Assembly: GCA_030544215.1 (NCBI GenBank)
Contig: JARZZO010000004.1
Coordinates: forward strand, 17,224,501 to 17,288,500
Reading direction: 5' to 3'
Length of the DNA: 64,000 nt
Source of the DNA: Zantedeschia hybrid cultivar
Lineage: Eukaryota; Streptophyta; Magnoliopsida; Alismatales; Araceae
The position numbers were made by a program, and so were the translations under genes. Numbering within the stretch: the first letter of the stretch is position 1; each line of letters begins with the position of its first letter. Below are positions 33,079 through 44,227 of the stretch, piece after piece. The notes beneath the pieces are model-generated. The model was not told the origin of the DNA. It made no database searches and saw nothing but the letters and a program-made list of their open reading frames with translations.

Positions 33079-35168
33079 TTGACAGTGGCAGAGTTAGGAA
33101 GTTTTAGAAGGGCCCAAAGTAGAATTTGAGTTAGAGAATAACTTGTTGCATGGTGTCCTATATGCCAGTATAATCTTATCTCAGATCGGATGACCCTATT
33201 TTTCATTTTTTATCTTTTTGTGGGTCATCCGATCAAAAATCAAATGTACAACTACGTAGGTCAGTTGGGAGGCCTCCATTTTTTTAAAAAAATTTAAAAA
33301 CACTATTAAGAGGCATAAAATCGCCTGTCGGTGCAGCAAATTATTTTCTTGAAGTTAATAATAAGTATTATTTATAAAGTTAATTTTTTGTATATATACT
33401 TATGTAAACTACCCTATTTATATATATATTCTAACTTCCGCGCATTATTATAAATATCCCTAAAGTCTTCAAAAGGTTGCAATTATACTCATTTGCAAAA
33501 TAGATTGTGAAACCAAACTAAAATATTTACATATATACCCCAAATTCAAACCTCATTCATTCAAGAGGCACTTTAAATCTTTGGTCACTAGCCACCTTGT
33601 AAAAATAATACCGAAAAAATAATGTAAATGATCTCACCTACCTATGTATTAGATACAGATTATTGAGAAACCTCTTTCCTTTGTATATGTAACCCTTTTG
33701 CCTTTTTATCAAACAAAATGAGACACCTAAAAAGTTATAAAAGATTTTTTTTATTATTATTTAGAGAATAGGAAATACATGTAAAAATGTTAAAAAAAAT
33801 GAGAAAATCAAGATCAAATCAAACTTTCACCGGTTTATTTTTTTAGGTGTCGTTCGATGAATCACGAACCACCATAAAATGTCGTAAATCAACGTAAAAC
33901 AGTGTTTTCCTTGTGTTCAAAGTGTTGTAAGCCGTTTTACGATATTTCTTCGTACATTTAGTGGGTCGTAAATTGTTGTATTTCAAAATTAATTGACCTT
34001 TAAAATCCTCTTTTTAGTTGATTTCGATTTTGTCCAAAATCACGGTAATCTAAAACTGGTGCTTTCAAAGTCCGCGATTTTAAAATAAAAAATTTATTTT
34101 CACTAGTTTTAAAAGATTGGTGATTTAAAACTGAGATTTTACAGCACTTTACGAGGCACCAAACAACATCTTAATAGCTCGAATGATACGACTCATAAAA
34201 TAATAAAAATATATTTAATATAATAATATAAAAACAAATGTTAAGTGCACGGAACGATTAAATATCTTTCTTATCTTCTAAAAATTTAAATATCTTTCTT
34301 ACTGTATTTGACGATCTATTTTGATCATCTGAATCAAATTTCAAATCTTAATCGGAGCGTTCACTTTTAAAATAATGCATGTAAACGTGAAAAGCATTAT
34401 GGTAGAAACTTACACATCTTGTCAAGGCAATGCTATAAATTTTACAAATAAAAGATAGCCCCAAAGGGTTTAAAGGAGATTGTAGTCTCCATCGATTTGT
34501 TAATATCAATTTAAGAGGGAATGCTTGCACCAATTGACGTTGCAAAGTCTTAAAATCAAGAGGAGGCAAGGTCAGGGCTTTCAAAGAAGAAAAAGGCACT
34601 AGCAGAATTTGGGGGGTGGGGGGATGGGGCATTATAACAAATATATTTTTTTAAAAATTTCAAGTTGGCTACACATTTCCTGCCTTTTCTAGTGTGATCT
34701 CCCATAGGAATGACTAAAAAAATTTAAAAATAAAAAATCCCAATGAACATTAGAAAAATCCTTAATGAATTGAATCTAATAATATTTTTTAATATTATTT
34801 TTTTTAAGTCATGTAATTAGAGAGCGAGCATACAAGTAAGTAGGCATGTGGAAGCTGACACAAGGGTGCAGGACTGGGAGCACTGGGGCGAGTAGAATGC
34901 AAGAGCAGCTGTCTAGGGGGAAGTGACCGGTGCATCTCTCTGAAGGAAGCCAACTATCATGTTGGTTGCAACTCACATGGGAGCCCAACTAAATTTCGTG
35001 AGATTTTTGTATATATGTTTATATAAATTATTATATTTACATATATCTCATTAATTGGGTAACTCTCATGTATTATTACAAAAAAAATTTGACATCTTTG
35101 AAAAAGTTGCACTAACACTCTTCTGTTAAAATATGTCTACTTTAACTGAACATACTAGAAAGGTTCTG

Positions 35169-35233
<65 letters not shown>

Positions 35234-35689
35234 TATAGATGCATTTAACTTAGGTGCATCCCACCTTAAAACTCTCCATCTCAATTTCAAAAAATTAAAA
35301 AATGTTAAAAATTTTAAAATATAGAAATACCCCTCTAGATTGTTTCCCACCACTTTAGATTTAATTTTGACCGTCCGATCAAGGAAATCAATCCTAGCTA
35401 TCCAATCAAGTTCGTCGTTTTTTGGAGATCAAAATTAAAATTTTAAGAAATGGGATCAACCCTAAAGTTAATATGACGAATCTCCTATTTTTGACTATTT
35501 TATTAATATTTTTAGATAATATTTTTATATGTATCCAATCAGATGGCTTCCGTTGATTTTTAAGATTGGACGATGAAAATTGAAGTACCGGAGATGAAAT
35601 CAACACTAAGGAGCCTACTTGAATTAACATAGAGGAAGTTGTTCGAGGTGGGCACATCTAAGATAGGTATGCCCTGGGCATTGAATCTT
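33079..35689. other. AT-rich gene-free stretch with microsatellite
   Basis: No supported gene is present. A compound microsatellite, (CT)n at ~35,171-35,200 followed by (AT)n at ~35,201-35,230, is the only clear structure. A second GATC-like or MITE signal was not seen here. Confidence 0.5.
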
Positions 35690-37615
35690 TTTTCTATATC
35701 TACACCCCAGTTTTCCGTTTTGCTGAATGGCATCCCATGTGGTTATTTTAGAAGTTCAAGAGGTTTGAGATAGGGTGTTCTGATCTCACCTCTTTAATTT
35801 CTGATGGCAGGACAGATATTGAGCTGACTTTGGGATCGGACATCTGATTCTGATCAAGGTTTGGTGGATGGTTTTAATGCTGAGAGAAATGGGCTTCAAT
35901 TGTCTCATTTGCAGTTTGCAGATGATACTTTATTATTCTCTTCGGGCCATGAAGAAATATTAGGCAATATAAAATGACTCTCTCTTAAGTGAAGCAATCA
36001 CAGGCCTGAAGATTAATTTTCAGAAATCAGGAGTGGTGGGCATCAATCTAGCAGAGGAGGAAGTGATGAACAAAGTTGAGGAGGTTATGAATTGCAAATG
36101 GTCAAATTTCCCAATTAAATATTTGGGTCCACTTTCCAGTGGATCAATTTGGGTAAGGGATTGGGATGATTTGGTCAATAAGTTTGAGATGAAACTAGAA
36201 TGATGGAAAACTAAGCTCCTCTCAGCGCGCGCGCAAGGGGGGGAGGGGGGGCATTCCTCCATGGCAAATTATCATATCTCTATTCTGAAGATTCCCTAGA
36301 CTGTAGAGACAATTATTGTATCTCTTTCCTTCTTTTGGGAGGGGGAAAGAGAGAGAAGGGAGGACTTCACTTCGATCAAGGGGGAGTGGGAATGGCCAAA
36401 TTGAATGTTTTCAATAAGGCTAGATCTGCTGACTAAATGTCTATGGAGGATGGGGAAGGTCATTGATGTGATATGGGTCAAGACTATTAAGGAAAAATAT
36501 TATCCCTATTCATCTAGATGGTGTCTTAAACCTGGCAGGACATCAAGTATGTCACCAATTTGAAGGAATACTGCCAAGCGAATGGAAAATATCATGCCAG
36601 CTATCAGGTTTTCTCTGGGAAATGGAGAGTTGATCAGATTCTGGGAGGAAAATGGTGCTCTGATGTGCCATTTGCTGTTCAGTTAAATACTCTCTACCAG
36701 ATTGTAGAGGACAAAAACAAGACGATAGCTCAGATATACTCTCATGAGGACATGGTCCGATGTAATTTGAAACTCAAGGGTTCCTACAGACTTGGAGGTG
36801 GAAGAATTGCTGATGGTACCAAGACTAATCAATGAGGTTAACTTGAACAGGACTCAGGAGGATAGTAAAAGATGGCTTTGGAAGAGTAAAGATACTTTCT
36901 CTGTCAATGTGTTTACAAAATGATAAATGATGGTGGTATCAGAGTGCGGTGGAAGGGTACAGTCTGGTCTATAGTCCTTCCTAAAAAGATAAAGATTTTT
37001 CTGTGGAAGATGGCATTTGGAAGGCTTCCAACCAGTGATAGACTCAAACATATCCTTCACACACACTCATGTACTTTCTGAGGGCTGTTCGAAGAGAGTA
37101 TCAATCATCTCTTCTGTCACTGTGGTATGATTAATGTGATATATACTTCTGTATGTGAGCTTTTACAGCTCCAGTGGACTCGGCCTTAGAATGTGCTTAA
37201 TCGTATGCAGCGGGGGATCGATAACTGCCAGAAGAGTCCAGAAAAACAAATCTGGTTCTTGTTTCTACCAGCCATATTGTGGGCAGTATGGATTGACAGA
37301 AATAAAAGAAGGTTTAGTGAAGACTTCAACAGTGTATTTGATGGTTTGAGAACAGCCATTATCTGGGTAATAAACTGGAGCATATCTGCAGGATTCACAT
37401 TGCATTTGGATGAAAGAAATCTTTCTCATTTTCAAGGCCTGCCCCTGGAGAAGTCTGATTATTTGAATGTTGCTCTTTAGGCTGCTCCCAGGTTATCTGG
37501 ATAAAATAGCTTTTTCTTTTTTGTTCGGTTGTATGCTGTGATGGCCTTTGGCCTCTGAGTTGTAACTGTGTACTTACATTTTCAGTGAGGAAATGTGACT
37601 TTTGTCACCTTAAAA
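35690..37615 (+). pseudogene. Degenerate L1 LINE, truncated within the reverse transcriptase
   Basis: The copy begins inside the reverse transcriptase with 'QFSVLLNGIPCGYFRSSRGLR' (~35,706-35,770), which parallels 'RFSVLINREPCGFFNSSRGLR' of the LINE at 18,276. It continues 'LSHLQFADDTLLFSSG' (~35,898-35,945), 'KYLGPLSSGS', 'FWGGKREKGGL', 'WKVLPKKIKIFLWKMAFGRLP' and 'LFLPAILWAVWIDRNKRRFSEDF' (~37,257-37,325). Stops and frameshifts are frequent. The 3' end carries the same 'aatgtgacttttgtcacct' stem-loop and A-tail (~37,611) as the 18-kb LINE, so the two belong to one subfamily. No target duplication was identified. Confidence 0.8.
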
Positions 37616-38600
37616 GAAGGTTTTGTACTACGTATGATTTATGGAACCTTGTATTTCAAATTATAGTTTTGTTTTGGATGTTGTTACATATAGATGCTTG
37701 TATAGATCCTACCTGCCTGACAAAACTAGGGAACAACAAGCGTTGAAGCAATTAACCCGCCTTCAAAAAAAGGGTACATTACAAGTTGTTAAATGGAGGG
37801 ATGACTTAACTAGCAGAGCCTAAGCATACTGCAAATATAAGCGGTTAAAAAAAAAAAAACTACAGAGCGATAGGTTGGGCATTTTGTCACTTAATTAAGA
37901 ACGATGTTGTAGTTGTAAACACTTAAAGTTAGAAATCTTAATGCCAACCCAGTAACTCTTAGGTTAAACTGTAATTATGACTTTGACCTGGTGTTGAAAG
38001 CTGTCAATAAATAAGTAATATGTTGATTTTTTTAAATTGAGATGGAGGCAGCTATTAACACAATGGCATACTAAAAGGGTATTAAGGTCTGAAGAAGTAC
38101 TTAAAGATGATTTGGATTAGGTAAGGAGGGTGGATGAGGGGTTTAGCAATAAGTTGACTAAAACCACTTAAGATAGCTAGTAATAAGTTGACTAAAACCA
38201 TTAAAGATAGCTATACATATATAGAACCTCTCTACTAACTGGAGAGCTGCCACATTTTGATTTGTGTAATGGAAAGTCCATAACATGATAATTTGAAACC
38301 ATAATGCAATGTAAGGACTTGTGATTTTTTTTTTCCACACAAATGTTGGTGTTATTCCAATACGATTTCTGAACTTACAACCAGATCTCAAGTAAATTTG
38401 TAATATAGAATATTTAAAGGTTAGTTATCTTTCTTCGACTCGGGATTTTATTTTCTTTCTTTTGACCACCTTAACAGAACAATTTAGAGCCAAAGGGAAT
38501 GTAGACTAAATATTAGTGAATCATGAAACTAATAGAGGTAGTCAAGAAAAATGAGCAGCAGCTAGCCAACTTATTAAATAAGACACATATAGATTAGTTC
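37616..38600. other. Gene-free stretch
   Basis: A ~31-base direct repeat containing 'aataagttgactaaaacca' occurs twice between 38,148 and 38,215. No gene recognised. Confidence 0.5.
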
Positions 38601-39470
38601 TTTTTTTTGACCAGGGATAAAGCTGTTTCATTAAGTAGAAGACAGGACTAGTACAGTAGACATGGGCAAGCCCAGCCAGGAGAAGGGGGTAACAGAGAAC
38701 GACACGTTCACAGAGTAGGTGAGGAATAACATCACATGACAAGGCGGTTTAAAAAATAAGAAAAACATCATAAATTGTCCAAGGGGGAACAGACCCTTGG
38801 GCAACACCATGGGCCAAACCGGAGGCTCGTCCAAGCCGGAAGGGAGGAAGACGATGGCGGCAACACAACTGCAGGAGGGATCTTCACGAAGCACGTCCGG
38901 AATAGAGAACCACCAACAAGACATGCTAGCTCGAGGAAGAGAAACACATAGACGTTGCATCAGTTGAGCAGTCAAAGAGGTGGGAGCCCGGAGACGTACA
39001 CCATCAAAGGGTGCACGGAATAAGCGCAATATCTCGAGCTCCAAAACCACTCTCCACGAACCCGAATAGAAGATCATAACGAACAGATAAGTCTTTACAG
39101 GGGCACCAACAATGCTTGCAAAGGAGAAAACCATCACTACAAGCCCACCAATATCTGGAAGGGGGGCTCCGAGGGGATGGTATCTCCAGATCATCTTACG
39201 ATGGTGAATAACTGGCAAGATCCAACCACAAAAACGATTGAAACAAAAAGGATCAGAGAAAGGCGAGAAGAAAGGGAGATGGGAAACATTGACAACGAAG
39301 CACATCAGGGAAACAAAGAGGAAGAAGAAAAGTAAGAAACAGCCTAAAAGCTGAGATGCCAAGCTCCGCCAACGTGCAGTCTGGCGGATCCAGCATGTTG
39401 GGTGTGGGGTCCCAGGACCCCACTGAACTTCTGTAAGTTTAGAGACCCATTGTAAATTTGGGTGCTCAGG
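38601..39470 (-). mobile_element. A-tailed retroelement remnant, minus strand (5' boundary uncertain)
   Basis: On the minus strand the segment ends 'ttaatgaaacagctttatccctgg' and then a tail (T-run 38,601-38,608 on the plus strand), as LINE or retrocopy 3' ends do. A long open minus-strand frame covers it. Its product is Phe/Leu-rich with no recognisable domain, and it runs past the likely 5' boundary, so I do not call it a gene. The left limit of similarity to any known element cannot be judged by eye. Confidence 0.4.
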
Positions 39471-40780
39471 ACTCCACTGGCCACATACAGGAACCCACTG
39501 GGCCTTGGCCCAATCACCCGCCCACTTAGTTAGGCCCAACCCAGCGCCCAACCCAGCGCACATGGCACGCCGCAGCCCGCACGCCCATCCATCCCTGCGC
39601 GTCTCCGCTCATGACCTCTGCGGCTCTGCAAGACTCCGAGGCTCCGAGCCGGCGAGCCCTAGCCAGTACCCGGCACCCCCACCCCATCGGCAGCCGCCGC
39701 AGCCCCCACGCACTCCCGCCCTCCGCCCAGTGCCACTGCGGCCCGCTGCCCTCTGACTCCGAGTCCGATCTCCGCCTTCGCCTGCTCGACTGCTCTGGCC
39801 TATGCCCAGCGGCACCCGCCTGGCCGCCCCCATCGGCCATCGCCACCAGCCGGTCACCCCCCCTCTGTGGCTCCGCCCAGCCCCACCAGGCGCCAGCTGC
39901 CGCCCCACGGCCCCTCCACCCAGCCCCGCCTAGGCACCCAGCCCAACTCGGCTCCCAGCTGGAGAATTCCCCTCCCTTCTAGGTGCTCAGCTGTTGCGAT
40001 TTTCGTGCCAGGTATGCCCCCATCGCCCCAGATCTAGCCTTTTCCGTCCCATTTCTTCTACGGTCTACCCCCAGCACGAAAGATCCGATTCCTGTAGTTT
40101 TTGGCTGTGATTTCGATCTGGGTTTTTCCCCAACCATTTTTTTTGGTAATCTTGCTGTTCTAGTATTGTTGGGATGGGAGATCTTTGGTTCTGTTAGATT
40201 CGGCGTGTTCTGTGAGTAATTTGTGCGTTGCTAGTCTAATTATTAGGTTTATGTTGGATCTAGTAGTGTTAGATTTGAGCCTTTTTTTGGAATAATTAGG
40301 GTTCTGTCAGATTTGGGCCATTTGGCAGATTTGCGAGTTATTTGAACATTTTTAGTGGAATCATCAGCTTTTTGTTAGATTTGGCAGATTTGCAAGCGAT
40401 TTGAGCGTTTCTAGTAGTGTGATTTGGGTGTGTTTTGTGCTTGTCTTAATGTTTCGTTGGTAAATCTGTGGATCTAACCACTGGTAATCGATCTCAACTT
40501 CTTTTTTCTTTTCTGTCTCTTTTTCCTATTTGTTTATCCTGATTTCACGTCCTTCCTTTTTGTCTCTGAATGCTGAGTTGCTGAAGAAACTGTAGAACCT
40601 TTTTTTTTTGTTACTGTGTGTTCTTCGAATCTGACATAGAGAATGGCGTGCGCAAGTTTTGGGACTCCCAGATCTGTCTGTGGGTTCTTATCAGATTCTG
40701 AAACCCCTTCAAGAAACCCTTAGATCGGGTGGAGAAAGCTGTGAGGTCGCCTCCGTGGGCCGATCACAGGTGAGCTCGCT
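39471..40780 (+). other. GC-rich block and possible 5' exons of an unidentified gene
   Basis: 39,480-39,975 is strikingly GC- and CpG-rich. Two good donor-like sites follow in a T-rich intron-like context: 'cgtgccag|gtatgcc' (~40,011) and 'gatcacag|gtgagctcg' (~40,769). The interval between them looks like plant leader or intron DNA. This could be the non-coding 5' end of a gene whose coding exons are lost; the kinase exon at 42,018 is a candidate partner. Nothing in it can be assigned a product. Confidence 0.3.
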
Positions 40781-42017
40781 GCGCTTTCCATGCTTTCTTT
40801 CATATTTTTTTTAATTGTTTTCTTGTCTTTGGATTGGTTTTTAAAAAAAATGAGCCTTTTTTCTGGAGGAGTTGTGGATGTAGTTGATCCCCGCGTTTAG
40901 GACTTTCCAGTTAAGACGGATAATTTATTTTATTTCTTTTTACTTTCTGAATGGCAATATGGGATTTAACTGAAAAGAAAGTTGGAGCACTATTTTTTTT
41001 TTTTCAGGGGATATGCTTTTAAGAGTTATGCACAATGAACAACATTTCCTGCACAGCTGTGCATGCCATCTTGGCATCTTTACCAATTCGTTATCCAATC
41101 CTACCGCTAACTTGGTCATTTGTTGAACCAGTAATGCATCAATCTTCATATGTTGGATTGCTTTCCTTTCCTTTTTCTCTATGTGTGTGTATGTGTCTTA
41201 ATGTCTTTTGAACTTCTTACTGGCAATGTTAATAATTTTAATTTATTCTATTTTTAAAAAGTTTAATCTAATATTTTTTTTTTTACTGAAAGGTCTATAT
41301 GATGAGAAAACAACTGTCCAACTTCAATGCTTCCAAAGCTCAGCATAGAAAAAGGAGTAGACAGTCCACTGCTTGTTAATGCAGTCAGACTGTAGCAAAA
41401 GCTTGAAAAAAAGGAGTGCATAGTCTCACCTTACATCTGTGTCTTTGGCCTCCCTCCAAAAACTCAAAAAGGTAAAAAGAAAAAAAGCAAAAAACTTGTG
41501 GTCCTCAACATGCCTTGTTTGTTTTCTGGTGGAACTGATGTTCTCCTTGTCTGAAATAATCTTGCTTTCTCCTTGTGAATCCCCATAAAAACTGACAAGT
41601 TTTTGCACAACGTAGCTCAACTCCTTCAGCTTTCTCTTCTTACTGTCATTCGTTATTGTCACTGATTTGTATGCAGAGGCAACTAAAAGCAATTAAAGTG
41701 AGGATCTATGATTATAAACCACAGTCCTGAAACTTCACATAGCATGTTGACAGAGATCAGTAGTGCTCCGTGGGGTCATCTGCCTCCTGCCTTATACATG
41801 GGCAAGTGTACATGTTGTTCAAATCCTTAGTACTGTTGAAGGAGTATCCCCCCCCCCCCCCCCCCCCCCTTTCCAAAAAATGCTCTAACTACGTGCCTCT
41901 ATGATTAGAGAAGGATTTGGCTCATATAGTTGGTATCCTGCTTTCTTACTTTTTACTCCCAACTTTCCAGGACCCCAAATAGCAGCTCCCAAGCTTATTC
42001 TGCTATTGTACTTACAG
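40781..42017. other. T-rich intron-like stretch, no supported gene
   Basis: A 22-base poly-C run occurs at 41,848-41,869. A minus-strand open frame at 41,692-41,426 (ASAYKSVTITNDSKKRKLKE...) has a protein-like composition but no recognised domain. The stretch ends in a good acceptor 'tgtacttacag' (~42,007-42,017) before the kinase exon. Confidence 0.4.
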
Positions 42018-42210
42018 GGAATTTTAAAAGATGAAACACATGTTGCCATAAAGTCACTATCTGTTGAATCAAAGCAAGGTACCGATGAGTTTTTGAAAGA
42101 GATCAACATGGTATCAAACGTGAGGCATCCTAACCTTGTTCAACTAATTGGTTGCTGTATTGAGGGCAACAACAGAATGCTGGTCTACGAATATGGAAAT
42201 GGAAGTGGAA
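42018..42210 (+). pseudogene. Receptor-like cytoplasmic kinase, single-exon fragment
   Basis: Directly after the acceptor at 42,017 the frame reads GILKDETHVAIKSLSVESKQ and then GTDEFLKEINMVSNVRHPNLVQLIGCCIEGNNRMLVYEY. These are kinase subdomains II to V: the ATP-binding Lys in VAIK, the alpha-C Glu in EINMVSN, and the hinge LVYEY. The text is closest in my memory to plant kinases of the cold-responsive protein kinase 1 / At1g16670 group. The Gly-rich loop upstream and the catalytic HRD and DFG parts downstream are missing. After LVYEY the sequence departs from the family and reaches a stop at 42,228. The preserved splice acceptor shows a DNA-level fragment, not a retrocopy. Confidence 0.75.
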
Positions 42211-42302
42211 AATATGAAGCGGTGGAGTAGTTTATTAGGCCTTTCTTCATTCTATGAATAGGGCTGTTGCACACTTTATCTGCACTTTGCTTTGAAGACT
42301 AT

Positions 42303-42492
42303 GGGCTTGTAACCAATGTAAACTGTTCAAACTCTTGACTTGTAAACGAGTTTAAACGGTTCAAATTTTAGGCTTGTGAATGGGTGTAATTGTTCAAATA
42401 TTGGCCTGTAAACATGTTTAAATGGTTCAAATGCTGGACTTGTAAACATGTATAAATAGCTCAAATTATTGGCTTGTAAGTTGGTGTAAATA
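42303..42492 (+). repeat. 33-34-bp minisatellite, six copies
   Basis: The anchor 'cttgtaa' (or a one-base variant) recurs at 42,306, 42,339, 42,373, 42,405, 42,439 and 42,473. A typical unit is 'cttgtaaacatgtttaaatg' followed by 'gttcaaatgctgga'. It begins ~75 bases after the kinase fragment ends and leads into the next repeat. Confidence 0.85.
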
Positions 42493-42494
42493 GG

Positions 42495-42725
42495 CAGATC
42501 CGAAAACCCAAATTAGATCCGGATCCATCTAGTAGATAGAACAAATTTCATATGTGAGAATTTGGATCAGATCCGAAACCCGTTTCTGAGATCCAGACTG
42601 GATCCGAATCTGAATCCGAAAATGTTTCATAAAATTGGGTCGGATTCGAATCCGGATCTTATGGTCCGGATCTTCCTTCGGATCTTTCCTGACCCGACCT
42701 GGATCCGATCCATTGACACCCCTAC
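42495..42725. mobile_element. MITE-like repeat made of GGATCC/ATCCGGAT words
   Basis: The body is an unusual concentration of 'gatccgaa', 'ggatccg' and 'cggatct' in both orientations. It ends 'cattgacacccctac', an end I recognise from many plant hAT-like MITEs (reverse: gtaggggtgtcaatg). The left end and target duplication are not clear. Confidence 0.5.
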
Positions 42726-43429
42726 CTGTAAGCATAGGAGAGGATCTATTTTCTCCCTGTTTGGTGCAAATTCGTAACCAGATCTGATTTACTGATTAAT
42801 ATAGTATATATATACTCTGTGTGTGGACCATTTTCATTAATGCTGTAAGGTGATGCATATTCATAATCATGACGGAAACCAGACAGGTTGATACATATAT
42901 CTAGATGCATGCTTGTAAATGCTTATATAGGTCTGTTCCATACTAAGGTTAGTTTTCATGAACCTGTAAACCAACTGCTAGTTGAGAGCATATTTTGACT
43001 CTCATGTTGCCCATTTAGATCTTCAGTTTGAACTAAATTAAATAAATTAAAAAATAGGAGTCTACATCACTTTAGCCTCATGTAAATGCTAAGGTTCATT
43101 TAATCTATTGATTGCTATGCAGTGGCATCAAAACCTATCTCTCATCTAGTTTAAGTGTTATAGTTCACCACCATCTACAAGCAGAATAAAACCAGATTAT
43201 GATTTCAGTATGTGTTTAATCCAAAACTAGCATGGGAATTTGAGTAGACTTGTACTGTTCAATGTATTATCATGGTGCAATGCATGGTGTATGGAATATG
43301 ATATTATGGATTATAAATTAGGAGTTGAATAAAGATGTCATTTGGGTGTTATTAAACCAAGTATGTGGGACCTACTTACTGTATATGTACATATCGTAAC
43401 TAAGTATCAAGGTAGGAAGAATTGGGGAT
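42726..43429. other. AT-rich gene-free stretch
   Basis: Nothing recognised beyond short low-complexity segments. Confidence 0.5.
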
Positions 43430-43705
43430 CGGGCACAGATCGGCCTGGTCCAAACTGATCAGATTGGCCGGGTCCAAACCAATCGGATCGTCCGATCCGA
43501 TCCGATCCGGACCGTTCCCTCATTCATTTTTTAATTATTTATTATAAAAAGGTTAGATCTCGGACCGATCCTCAGCCGATCTAGATCAATCCCGACTTAT
43601 CCCGGCTCAGACCGGTGGATCAAGTATCGGGATCAGACCTTTTCGGGTTTAAACCAATATGATCGGTCGATCCAATCCGATCCACGTCAATCCTGCGTTC
43701 CATGA
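43430..43705. mobile_element. MITE-like repeat made of GATCGG/CCGATC words
   Basis: There are dense repeats of 'gatcgg', 'ccgatccgatccgatcc' and 'ggtccaaac' in direct and inverted order, split by a short AT-rich centre (~43,520-43,555), as in a long, imperfect foldback. Similar words recur at ~47,190-47,280, 47,640-47,705 and 48,720-48,785. Ends and target duplication were not fixed. Confidence 0.45.
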
Positions 43706-43708
43706 GTA

Positions 43709-44227
43709 TATGTTATCAAAGGCGGTCGCTTCACTCGCCTAGGCGATGAAGTAGGTTGAGGTGAGCCAAAAACGTCTCACCTCATCTCATGTTTGCCTCA
43801 CTAGCCTAGGCATTTACTTACCTATAATGTCTATGCCAAATACTTTTCTTTTTAAATTACGTGGTAGTTTTTTCTTATTCTTAATTATTCTAAAGTGGTT
43901 AATGCCTCTTGTAACAATGTCCAGTACCCTTTTTCTCTTAATGTTACTACATTTTTCTTACTTTGATGATTCTTCAAACCATGCACTACTTGTATGAGTG
44001 TTGTATAAAGATCGGTCATGACATGTTGGATATAATTAGTGTTTCTTATGAGTCCTACATGTGATTATTTTGGATATTTTCTTTATTTTACTTGTGCTAT
44101 CATTTTCTTCCTTCATGTTGGTTGATTTATGTGAGAACACATCACGCCAAATGCTTAGGCGATCTAGGCATTTGATGTTGAGGTGAACCTATGGTCACCT
44201 TGCTCTCCTCTTGCCTCTAACTACGTA
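43709..44227 (+). repeat. Family-C MITE-like repeat, complete copy (519 bp)
   Basis: It starts 'tatgttatcaaaggcg' and ends 'cctctaactacgta'. The reverse complement of the end, 'tacgtagttagagg', matches the start in most positions, so short terminal inverted repeats are present. Internal palindromic 'gcctaggcg' words lie close to each end. Three partial copies are at 161-560, 11,517-17,304 (split) and 63,663-64,000 (inverted). It has no coding capacity, and a matching target duplication was not found. It is probably a non-autonomous DNA transposon. Confidence 0.7.

Noticed and set aside
38631..39563. 310-codon open frame on the minus strand
   Set aside because: It has no recognised domain and is Phe/Leu-rich. 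It crosses the probable boundary between an A-tailed retroelement remnant and the GC-rich block, so it is most likely chance or untranslated retroelement sequence.
39505..39982. Pro/Ala/Arg-rich open frames in the GC-rich block
   Set aside because: GC-rich DNA keeps several frames open at once on both strands. None resembles a known protein.
41426..41692. 88-codon minus-strand frame (ASAYKSVTITNDSKKRKLKE...)
   Set aside because: Composition is protein-like, but no family was recognised and no start or splice context supports it. It is noted only as unresolved.
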